Positions 1 through 5,847 of a stretch of DNA of 8,182 nt are shown one piece after another. Within the stretch, counting starts at the first letter, position 1. Each line of letters starts with the position of its first letter. A model generated the notes under the pieces. The model was not told where the DNA came from. It worked only from the letters and a program-made list of their open reading frames with translations, and did not search any database. Source of the stretch: JALZHR01 sp036389695. Its GTDB lineage: Bacteria; Acidobacteriota; Blastocatellia; Pyrinomonadales; Pyrinomonadaceae. Position numbers and translations under genes: made by a program. The stretch lies in contig DASVWG010000008.1 in the NCBI GenBank assembly GCA_036389695.1, forward strand, positions 1 to 8,182. Reading direction: 5' to 3'.

Positions 1-5
1 GATTA

Positions 6-50
6 GCGTCCATTCGGACGCTTTGGGCAGGCACAAGACCTGCCCCTACA
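6..50. repeat. REP-like pair of short palindromes upstream of coaE
   Basis: Two perfect hairpins lie side by side. GCGTCC/GGACGC (6-11 with 16-21) has a 4-base loop, and GGGCAGG/CCTGCCC (25-31 with 39-45) has a 7-base loop. The second, read on the minus strand as TGTAGGGGCAGGTCTTGTGC and onward, resembles a short palindromic repeat that I recall as scattered between genes in many environmental bacterial genomes. That resemblance is from memory and was not searched. The unit ends about 10 bases before the coaE start codon, so it fills the visible leader of that gene. A stretch of four T follows at 55-58, but the C-rich bases between make an intrinsic terminator unconvincing. It could also be the tail of a terminator for a gene to the left of the window. 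Confidence 0.55.
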
Positions 51-59
51 TTCCTTTTA

Positions 60-662
60 ATGTTAAAGGTCGGTCTGACAGGTTCAATCGCGGTTGGCAA
101 ATCGTATATTTGCGAAGTTTTGCGCGAGCTCGGCGCGTTTGTGCTGGATGCCGATGTGACGGCGCGCGAGGTGGTCGCGCCGGAGACGCGCGGGTGGAAA
201 TTAATTGTTGGTAATTTCGGCAGAGAAGTTTTACAATCGGATAATACGATAAATCGCGCGAAGCTCGGCGCTCTCGTCTTTGCCGACGAAGGCAGACGCC
301 GTTTGCTGAATTCAATCGTGCATCCGTTGGTCATCGAAGCCCAGAACGAATGGCTCAAATCGATAGAAAACGAGTCGCCTGAGGCAATCGCCGTTATCGA
401 CGCGGCTCTGATGATTGAATCGGGCGGCTACCGGCGTTTCGATAAACTGATTGTCGTCTGGTGCGAACCGGAAACTCAAATCGAGCGTCTAATGGCGCGT
501 AACGGTTTAAGCCGCGAAGAAGCTTTGCAAAGAATCAACGCGCAGATGCCGCAGGAAGAAAAAAAACGCTTCGCCGATTTTCTAATCGAGACGACCGAAG
601 GCTTCGAAGCGGCGCGAAGACAAACCGTTGAAGTTTTCGAGCGATTAAGACTTTTAGTGTAA
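60..662 (+). CDS. coaE: Dephospho-CoA kinase (CoaE)
   Basis: A cytoplasmic P-loop kinase that phosphorylates the 3'-hydroxyl of the ribose of dephospho-CoA with ATP, the last step of coenzyme A synthesis. The 200 residues match the usual family length. The Walker A loop GLTGSIAVGKS is at residues 5-15. The DAD motif at residues 30-32, just after the first helix, holds the probable catalytic base region. The conserved HP pair is at 88-89. A hydrophobic strand, VIDAALMIE, is at 112-120, followed by IVVWC at 131-135 and an arginine-containing lid helix at about 140-170. The start gives the family's typical MxxVGLTG opening. No good Shine-Dalgarno sequence is visible before it; the leader is T-rich and preceded by the REP-like palindromes. 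The next gene starts 53 bases downstream. A housekeeping gene with no visible functional tie to the transporter. Confidence 0.96.
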   Translation: MLKVGLTGSIAVGKSYICEVLRELGAFVLDADVTAREVVAPETRGWKLIVGNFGREVLQSDNTINRAKLGALVFADEGRRRLLNSIVHPLVIEAQNEWLKSIENESPEAIAVIDAALMIESGGYRRFDKLIVVWCEPETQIERLMARNGLSREEALQRINAQMPQEEKKRFADFLIETTEGFEAARRQTVEVFERLRLLV

Positions 663-674
663 ATAAGAATTTTT

Positions 675-793
675 GCCACAGAGGACACAGAGAGAGACAC
701 AGAGGTTTTTAAGAAATGAAACCACAGATTTACACAGATAAACGCAGATTTTTTTATAAATTTCTCTCTGTGTCTCTCTGTGTTCTCTGTGGC
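675..793. repeat. Imperfect inverted repeat of dispersed CACAGAG-type units, overlapping the SBP1 start
   Basis: The arms at 675-704 and 764-793 are 30 bases each and pair antiparallel at 28 of 30 positions by eye, counting one G-T pair. The outer 21 positions (675-695 with 773-793) are uninterrupted; the mismatches are 696/772 and 700/768. The arms consist of GCCACAGAG, GACACAGAG and GACACAGAG-like units with a step of about ten bases. Inside the 59-base loop lies a second repeat type, 721-750, with three ten-base steps: CCACAGATTT, ACACAGATAA, ACGCAGATTT. Both unit types recall short repeats widely dispersed in environmental bacterial genomes, although I could not search for copies. No transposase gene is present. 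The right arm and the loop are translated as the SBP1 signal peptide. Confidence 0.85.
701..705 (+). promoter_or_regulatory. Probable SBP1 ribosome binding site supplied by the repeat
   Basis: AGAGG lies 10 bases before the ATG at 716 and is the only purine-rich anti-SD-like match at workable spacing. It belongs to the 3' end of the left repeat arm, so pairing of the two arms would bury it. A weaker AAGAA at 711-715 directly touches the start codon. The assignment is an inference from position. Confidence 0.4.
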
Positions 794-2650
794 TTATTTT
801 TTCTTTCCGCTTGCAACGAATTAGAAAAACCGAAAACCGAGCCTTTCTACGCGCAGACCGCGCCGCCGCCGAAACAGGAATTTCGCTGGAGCAACGGCAA
901 AATGCCGAAATCCTTTGACCCGGCGACGGCTTCCGCGCCGCCCGAAACCGATATTGTCCGCGCCGTCTATGACGGCTTGACCGATACCGACCCGAAAACT
1001 TTAGAGCCGGTTCCGGCTGTCGCGTCGCGCTGGACGGCTGCCGAAGATTTTAAAACCTGGACATTTTATTTGCGGAAAGACGCGAAATGGTCAAACGGCG
1101 AGAGCGTCACGGCAGAAGATTTCGTGCGTTCGTGGCAGCGCCTGGCTTCAATGGGCGAAAAGGTCGAGCAGCGAAAGCTCGTGAAAAATATTATCGGGAT
1201 GGACACCGAAAACGTCCTTCCGGTTTTTGCGAGCGAAGAAATCGATTTTTCCGCCGCTTTGACCAGACCGACCGGCAGGCTTTTAACGCAGAGCCTCCAA
1301 ACGAACGGCAATTCAAACGCGGCAGCGCCCGCGCCGCCTAGAATTAAGCCCGACGAGAAAAAAACGGAAACGGCGAAGACCGAAAACAAAACCGAGCCGA
1401 AACCGTCGAAAGAAGAAATTGTTAAATTCGGCGTCGAAGCCGTCGATAATTTCACTTTGAAAGTTTCGCTCGTCGAGCCGGACAAGGATTTTCCAGCGCT
1501 GGTCGCGCATCCGATTTTTCGCCCCGTCTACGGCGACGGCAAAGAGTTTGAAAGCGGCGGATTAAACGCCAATATCGTGACGAACGGCGCGTTTCGTATT
1601 TTTTCCATCGGCAGGGACGGCATCACTTTAGACCGCGCCGAATATTACTGGAACAAGGCGGAAATCAATCTCGAACGCGTGCGCTTCGTGCCGACCGAGA
1701 GCGCCGAAACCGCTCTGGAAAGTTACCGCGCGGGCGAAATCGACGCGATTACGAACGCGAATTTCGAGCCGCTGGCGCTGAAACTTTTGACGCCGTATGA
1801 CGATTTTCGCCGCACGAAACACAGCGCTTTGAATTTCTACGAATTTAATTTAAAAAATCAGCCGTTCGGCGACCGCCGCGTGCGCGAAGCTTTGGCGATT
1901 GCCATCGAGCGCGAGCGCCTGACCGAAGACGAGATGGACGGCGCGACCGAACCGGCTTTAAATTATCTGCCGTTTGACGAGCCGAAGCTCGGGCTCGACG
2001 TCGAAAAAGCGAAAGCGCTGCTCGCCGAAGCCGGATTTTCCAACGGCGAAAATTTTCCGAGCGTCCGCCTTTTGATTAACCGCAACGATTTGCAGCGCCG
2101 CATCGCGCGTGCGGTCGCCAAAATGTGGGAAAAAAATCTGAATATCAAGACGGAAATTATTATTAAAGACGGCGAAGAATTTGCGGCGGCGGCGAAAAAC
2201 GGCGATTTTGATTTGATTCGGCGCGGCATCGTTTTGCCGACGACCGACGAGACGACCAATATGCTCGCGCTGTTTTCCAAAGCCGACGAAAACGAGGAAA
2301 AACCAGCCGAAAACGGGCAGGCAGCGACCGAATCCGAAACCGAAAAACAAGCGCCTGCGTATAAACCGGCAGAAACCGATTCGGCGGCAGGAGCGAAAGA
2401 GGAAAGCGCGGACGCGCAAGCCGACGAATCCGGCGTTGAAACGAAAGGCGTCGAAAAAACGATTTTGACCGAACAGCAGGCGTTTGAAGAGCTGCCGGCG
2501 ATTCCGCTTTACTTTCCGACTTCGTATTCGCTGGTCAAGCCATACGTCCAGGGGTTTGAGACAAACGTGCTGGACGCGCCTTCTTTGAAAAGCGTCAGGA
2601 TAGATAATAACTGGCAACCGGCGACGCCGGACGTGAAATCTAAGCGGTAA
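716..2650 (+). CDS. Divergent extracytoplasmic solute-binding lipoprotein, OppA/DppA family (SBP1)
   Basis: A family 5 solute-binding protein (SBP_bac_5 type) of 644 residues, probably anchored by lipid outside the inner membrane. A basic n-region (residues 1-15), a hydrophobic core (16-30) and the lipobox LSAC, with Cys33 as the lipidated residue, support the ATG at 716. The N-terminal lobe has the family run YDGL (85-88), PKTLEPVP (93-100), a TWTFYLRKDAKWSNGE-type strand pair (114-129) and TAEDF (132-136). Further on are VTNGAF (288-293) and the VREALAIAI helix (389-397). It differs from SBP2 in three ways. A Pro/Lys/Glu/Thr-rich insert occupies about 200-235. A 60-residue acidic, almost hydrophobe-free stretch occupies 521-580. 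At the position where OppA and SBP2 have GDY, with an aspartate that binds the peptide amine, this protein reads VLPTT. Family membership is firm; the ligand is unknown and may not be a peptide. Confidence 0.9.
   Translation: MKPQIYTDKRRFFYKFLSVSLCVLCGLFFLSACNELEKPKTEPFYAQTAPPPKQEFRWSNGKMPKSFDPATASAPPETDIVRAVYDGLTDTDPKTLEPVPAVASRWTAAEDFKTWTFYLRKDAKWSNGESVTAEDFVRSWQRLASMGEKVEQRKLVKNIIGMDTENVLPVFASEEIDFSAALTRPTGRLLTQSLQTNGNSNAAAPAPPRIKPDEKKTETAKTENKTEPKPSKEEIVKFGVEAVDNFTLKVSLVEPDKDFPALVAHPIFRPVYGDGKEFESGGLNANIVTNGAFRIFSIGRDGITLDRAEYYWNKAEINLERVRFVPTESAETALESYRAGEIDAITNANFEPLALKLLTPYDDFRRTKHSALNFYEFNLKNQPFGDRRVREALAIAIERERLTEDEMDGATEPALNYLPFDEPKLGLDVEKAKALLAEAGFSNGENFPSVRLLINRNDLQRRIARAVAKMWEKNLNIKTEIIIKDGEEFAAAAKNGDFDLIRRGIVLPTTDETTNMLALFSKADENEEKPAENGQAATESETEKQAPAYKPAETDSAAGAKEESADAQADESGVETKGVEKTILTEQQAFEELPAIPLYFPTSYSLVKPYVQGFETNVLDAPSLKSVRIDNNWQPATPDVKSKR
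764..806 (+). terminator. Possible terminator or attenuator formed by the repeat arm and T-rich tract
   Basis: The right arm of the inverted repeat ends at 793 and is followed at once by TTATTTTTTCTTT (794-806). A strong stem followed by a T-rich run looks like an intrinsic terminator for transcripts coming from coaE. The weak points are the very long loop (about 59 bases) and the location inside the SBP1 reading frame, where it encodes LFFLS of the signal peptide. If active it would be an attenuator at the 5' end of SBP1 and not an end-of-operon terminator. Confidence 0.25.
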
Positions 2651-2787
2651 GATTGAAATCCGAAAAACTGCTTGCTTGCAATGTTTAGAACGTGATAGCT
2701 TAAAGGCAAAGCGGCGCGAATTTCTATCGGCTCTTCCCGGTTCATTTAGAGAGTTTCAGTATTTATTAAAACAAGGAGCGTAAGGTT

Positions 2788-4896
2788 ATGGCGCGATTTT
2801 TTCAGTTTGACCAAATTCGTTTGGTTATAGCTCTGGTCATTTTGTCTTTATTTATATCTAGCTGCAGCAGTTCCGCCGACAATCGTTACTGGGGAAAAAC
2901 GGTAGCTCCGAAGGATAATGTTCTGCGTTATATTTCCGGTTCCGAGCCGGAATCGCTCGACCCGCAACTCGGCACCGGACAGCCCGAAGCGCGAATTTAT
3001 ATGGCGCTTTACGACGGTCTGGTCGAATATCACCCGAAGACGATGGAGCCGATTCCGTCGCTCGCCGAAAGCTGGGAAATCAGCAAAGACGGCACGGAAT
3101 ATCTGTTTCACCTGCGCAAAACCGGCAAGTTTTCCAACGGCGACCCGATTACCGCGAAAGATTTTGAATACACCTTCCGCCGCGCGCTGAAACCGGAAAA
3201 CGCTTTCCGCAATGCCAATCTGGCTTATTACATCAAATACGCCGAGCCTTATAACAACGGCGGCTCGTTTGTGCAGGACGCCAGCGGACAGTTTCTGCTG
3301 AAAAGCGCCTTAGCCGAAAAGGAAGCGGGCGCGCCGGAAACTCCGTCGCCCGCCGCGGCGACCGATAATTTCGGACCGGACACGGAATTTCATAAATTCA
3401 TCGACGCTCCCGAAAGATTGACCGTCCCGTCGGACGCAAAAGAACGCGCCGAAAAACTGGAAAAAGACCCGAAACTGAAAGCGCTCGTCGAAGGCAAGAA
3501 ATTCGTTCCGGTCAAAGCCGAAGATTTAGGCGTCGAGGCGATTGACGATTACACGCTGCGCATCAAGCTTTACCAGCCCGTGCCGTATTTTCTGGATTTA
3601 CTGCCGCACCAGTTTTTCCGCGTCCTGCATCGCGGAACAATCGAAAAATTCGGCAAAAACTGGGTGCGCCCCGCAAACATCGTGACCAGCGGCGCTTTTA
3701 AAGTTAAGGAGCATAATCCGTATGATGACCTTATCGTCGTCAAAGACCCGAATAACTGGGACGCGGCGAACGTCAAGCTGGAAGGCATCGAATTCTACCC
3801 GCTCGAAGAAGCGACGACGATGATGAATCTGTATAAAGCCGGAAGCGTCGACGCGACCTACAATCACACGACGCCGGCGGCGTGGAACGAGGAAATCCGC
3901 AAATACAAGGATGAATATATGAATCATCCGGAAGTGGCGATTGAGTATTACAGCATCTCGGTCAAAAAGCCGCCGATGGACAACGTGAAAGTCCGTCAGG
4001 CGTTCGCGCTGGCGATTGACCGCGAGGCGCTCGCCAAATTCCGCAAAACGACGAAGCCGCTCGCCAATTTCACGCCCGAAGGAATTTTTCCGAAGTATGA
4101 AGAAGCGCGCCGCAAAGTTTTCGCCGAAGAACTGAAAAAAGCCGGAATTTCTGAAGAAGAATGGAATAAGCGTATATTTAATCCGGAGCGCGCGCGCCAG
4201 CTTCTGGGCGAAGCCGGTTACCCGGTGCAGAAAACCGCGACCGGCTGGAGCTGCCCGACATTTCCGGCTGAACAGGTGCAGATTAACTACAACACCGCCG
4301 AATCGAACAGAGCCGCCGCCGAATTTAACCAGGCGCAGTGGAAACAGAATCTCGGCATCGAAATCCCGATGAAAAATCAGGAGTGGAAAACGTTTCTGAA
4401 TTATCGCTCGAAGGTCGAATATCAGGGCTTTGCGCGCAACGGCTGGGTCGGCGATTATATGGACCCGTTTACCTTCCTGAATCTTTTCTACTCGCCGCAG
4501 AACGACGGCGCGACCGGCTGGTGGGACCCGAAATACGACCAGATGCTCGACGAGGCAAACAAGGAAATCGACCCGCAGAAGCGCTTTGAGATAATGGCGC
4601 GCGCCGAGTTTACGGTGCTCTCGCAGCAAATCGTGATTCCGCTCCAGACGCAGGCGACCAACTGGATTAAAAAGCCGTATGTCAAAGGTTTTTATCCGAA
4701 TCCGGGAACGCTGCACGCGTGGAAATTCGTCTATATCGAGCCCGACCCCGCGAAATGGGACAAAGACGTCGATAACATTATGACGGAAAAGGACGCCGTG
4801 GTTGAAGAACAGGTCAGTAAATTAATGGAATCGCAGAGGCAATTCCAGCAGACGAAAACCGAACAAACGAAAACAAACGCCAATACAGCCGAATAA
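2788..4896 (+). CDS. Peptide ABC transporter substrate-binding lipoprotein, OppA/DppA family (SBP2)
   Basis: The ligand receptor of an oligopeptide importer, 702 residues, expected to be lipid-anchored outside the cytoplasmic membrane. The signal peptide has a hydrophobic core at 12-23 and the lipobox FISSC, with Cys26 as the lipidated residue. Family landmarks are SEPESLDPQ (52-60), YDGL (75-78), PKTMEPIPSLAESW (83-96), FSNGDPITAKDFEYTFRRAL (115-134), IVTSGAFKVKEH (298-309), VRQAFALAIDRE (402-413) and GWVGDYMDPFTFLNLF (552-567). Asp556 in the last motif aligns with the OppA aspartate that holds the peptide amino terminus. An Ala/Pro/Glu-rich insert at about 165-248 makes it longer than typical OppA (about 540 residues). 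The C-terminal tail after 668 is Gln/Lys/Thr-rich. AAGGAG at 2773-2778, nine bases before the ATG, fixes the start. The permease gene begins 12 bases after its stop. Confidence 0.95.
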   Translation: MARFFQFDQIRLVIALVILSLFISSCSSSADNRYWGKTVAPKDNVLRYISGSEPESLDPQLGTGQPEARIYMALYDGLVEYHPKTMEPIPSLAESWEISKDGTEYLFHLRKTGKFSNGDPITAKDFEYTFRRALKPENAFRNANLAYYIKYAEPYNNGGSFVQDASGQFLLKSALAEKEAGAPETPSPAAATDNFGPDTEFHKFIDAPERLTVPSDAKERAEKLEKDPKLKALVEGKKFVPVKAEDLGVEAIDDYTLRIKLYQPVPYFLDLLPHQFFRVLHRGTIEKFGKNWVRPANIVTSGAFKVKEHNPYDDLIVVKDPNNWDAANVKLEGIEFYPLEEATTMMNLYKAGSVDATYNHTTPAAWNEEIRKYKDEYMNHPEVAIEYYSISVKKPPMDNVKVRQAFALAIDREALAKFRKTTKPLANFTPEGIFPKYEEARRKVFAEELKKAGISEEEWNKRIFNPERARQLLGEAGYPVQKTATGWSCPTFPAEQVQINYNTAESNRAAAEFNQAQWKQNLGIEIPMKNQEWKTFLNYRSKVEYQGFARNGWVGDYMDPFTFLNLFYSPQNDGATGWWDPKYDQMLDEANKEIDPQKRFEIMARAEFTVLSQQIVIPLQTQATNWIKKPYVKGFYPNPGTLHAWKFVYIEPDPAKWDKDVDNIMTEKDAVVEEQVSKLMESQRQFQQTKTEQTKTNANTAE

Positions 4897-4908
4897 ATTA
4901 GAGGGAAA

Positions 4909-5826
4909 ATGTTAAGTTTCATTATTCGCAGATTGTTAATCATCATTCCGATGGCATTACTGGTCATCACGGTGACGTGGGGATTGATTCGGATAGCGCC
5001 GGGTAGTTTTTATTCGTCGGAAAAGAAACTGCCGCCCGCCGTCGAAGCAAACATCAAAAAGAAATACGGATTAGACCGCCCCTGGTATGAGCAATACGGA
5101 ATTATGATGCTGAATATCGTCAAAGGCGATTTTGGCGATTCGCTCAAATACGAAGGGCAATCGGTCAACGAAATTCTCTGGCGGCATCTTCCGTATTCGG
5201 CAATCGTCGGGATTCTGGCTTATATTCTGGCTCTGATTATCGGCTTGAGCGCGGGAATTATTGCCGCGCTCAAACAAAATTCGGCATTTGATTACGGCTC
5301 GATGTCTCTGGCGATGCTCGGTCTGTCCGTCCCGAATTTTGTTTTGGGTCCGATTCTGGTTTTGATTTTCTCGCTCTGGCTTTACCTTTTTCCGCCGGCG
5401 CGGTGGGGCGGAATTTTAAGTCTGGTTTTGCCCGTTATCACGCTCTCGGCAATTTACGCCGCTTATATCGCGCGGCTGGCGCGCGCCGGAATGCTCGAAG
5501 TTTTGCGTTCCGATTATATCCGCACGGCGCGGGCGAAAGGCTTGGACGAAAAAACGGTTTTGCTTCGTCACGCGGTTCGCGGCGGTCTGATTCCGGTCGT
5601 TTCCTTTACAGGTCCGGCGCTGGCGCATCTTCTGGCAGGAACGGTCGTTATCGAAAGAGTTTTCGCCATTCCGGGACTGGGTAAGATTTTTATCGAATCA
5701 ATCCAGAACCGCGATGAGCCTTTAACGCTCGGCATCGTCGCGTTTCTTTCAATTTTAATTATGGTTTTCAACCTGCTGGTTGATATTTCATACGCGTTTA
5801 TAGACCCGCGCATTCGTTACGAATAA
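4909..5826 (+). CDS. ABC transporter permease, OppB/DppB family
   Basis: One half of the transmembrane channel of a peptide-type ABC importer, 305 residues, in the inner membrane. It has the family start (MLSFIIRRLLIIIPM) with the first membrane helix at about 9-29, then a long outside loop with YGLDRPWYEQY (53-63) and GDFGDSL (73-79). Five more hydrophobic segments lie at about 97-120, 132-160, 170-190, 227-249 and 272-295. The cytoplasmic EAA-type loop that docks on the ATPase is at 191-224: ARAGMLEVLRSDYIRTARAK followed by GLDEKTVLLRHAVR. The ending FIDPRIRYE is typical. GAGGG at 4901-4905 precedes the start with tight spacing. It lies 12 bases after SBP2 and 21 before the OppC-type gene, so all three are probably co-transcribed. 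The exact substrate (dipeptide, oligopeptide or other) cannot be told from sequence, so no gene symbol is given. Confidence 0.96.
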   Translation: MLSFIIRRLLIIIPMALLVITVTWGLIRIAPGSFYSSEKKLPPAVEANIKKKYGLDRPWYEQYGIMMLNIVKGDFGDSLKYEGQSVNEILWRHLPYSAIVGILAYILALIIGLSAGIIAALKQNSAFDYGSMSLAMLGLSVPNFVLGPILVLIFSLWLYLFPPARWGGILSLVLPVITLSAIYAAYIARLARAGMLEVLRSDYIRTARAKGLDEKTVLLRHAVRGGLIPVVSFTGPALAHLLAGTVVIERVFAIPGLGKIFIESIQNRDEPLTLGIVAFLSILIMVFNLLVDISYAFIDPRIRYE

Positions 5827-5847
5827 CAACTGAAACAGGGAAATTTT

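Noticed and set aside
23..214. Short + strand open frame beginning in the REP-like palindromes
   Set aside because: It overlaps coaE in another frame, and its sequence is explained by the palindrome and the coaE coding sequence.
748..756. Run of seven T at the start of SBP1 as a possible phase-variation site
   Set aside because: Slippage would shift the frame, but a run of seven is short and is explained by the end of the repeat unit. There is no second signal of switching.
1958..2617. 219-residue minus-strand open frame opposite the end of SBP1
   Set aside because: Its Arg/Phe-rich composition is a mirror of the GAA/AAA/GCG codons on the + strand. No start context or family resemblance is visible.
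2618..2630. Perfect palindrome CCGGCG-A-CGCCGG near the end of SBP1
   Set aside because: The one-base centre is too small for a terminator loop, no T run follows, and it lies in coding sequence.
2651..2787. Possible promoter for SBP2, for example TTGCAA (2676-2681) and CTTAAA (2699-2704) at 17-base spacing
   Set aside because: A promoter in this 137-base gap is plausible because it is the longest gap in the window, but both boxes match the sigma-70 consensus poorly and other placements are equally good.
3598..4716. Long 372-residue open frame on the minus strand inside SBP2
   Set aside because: It is antisense to a clearly conserved protein. Its translation is rich in Arg and Phe, as expected from reading this codon bias backwards, and shows no recognisable motif.
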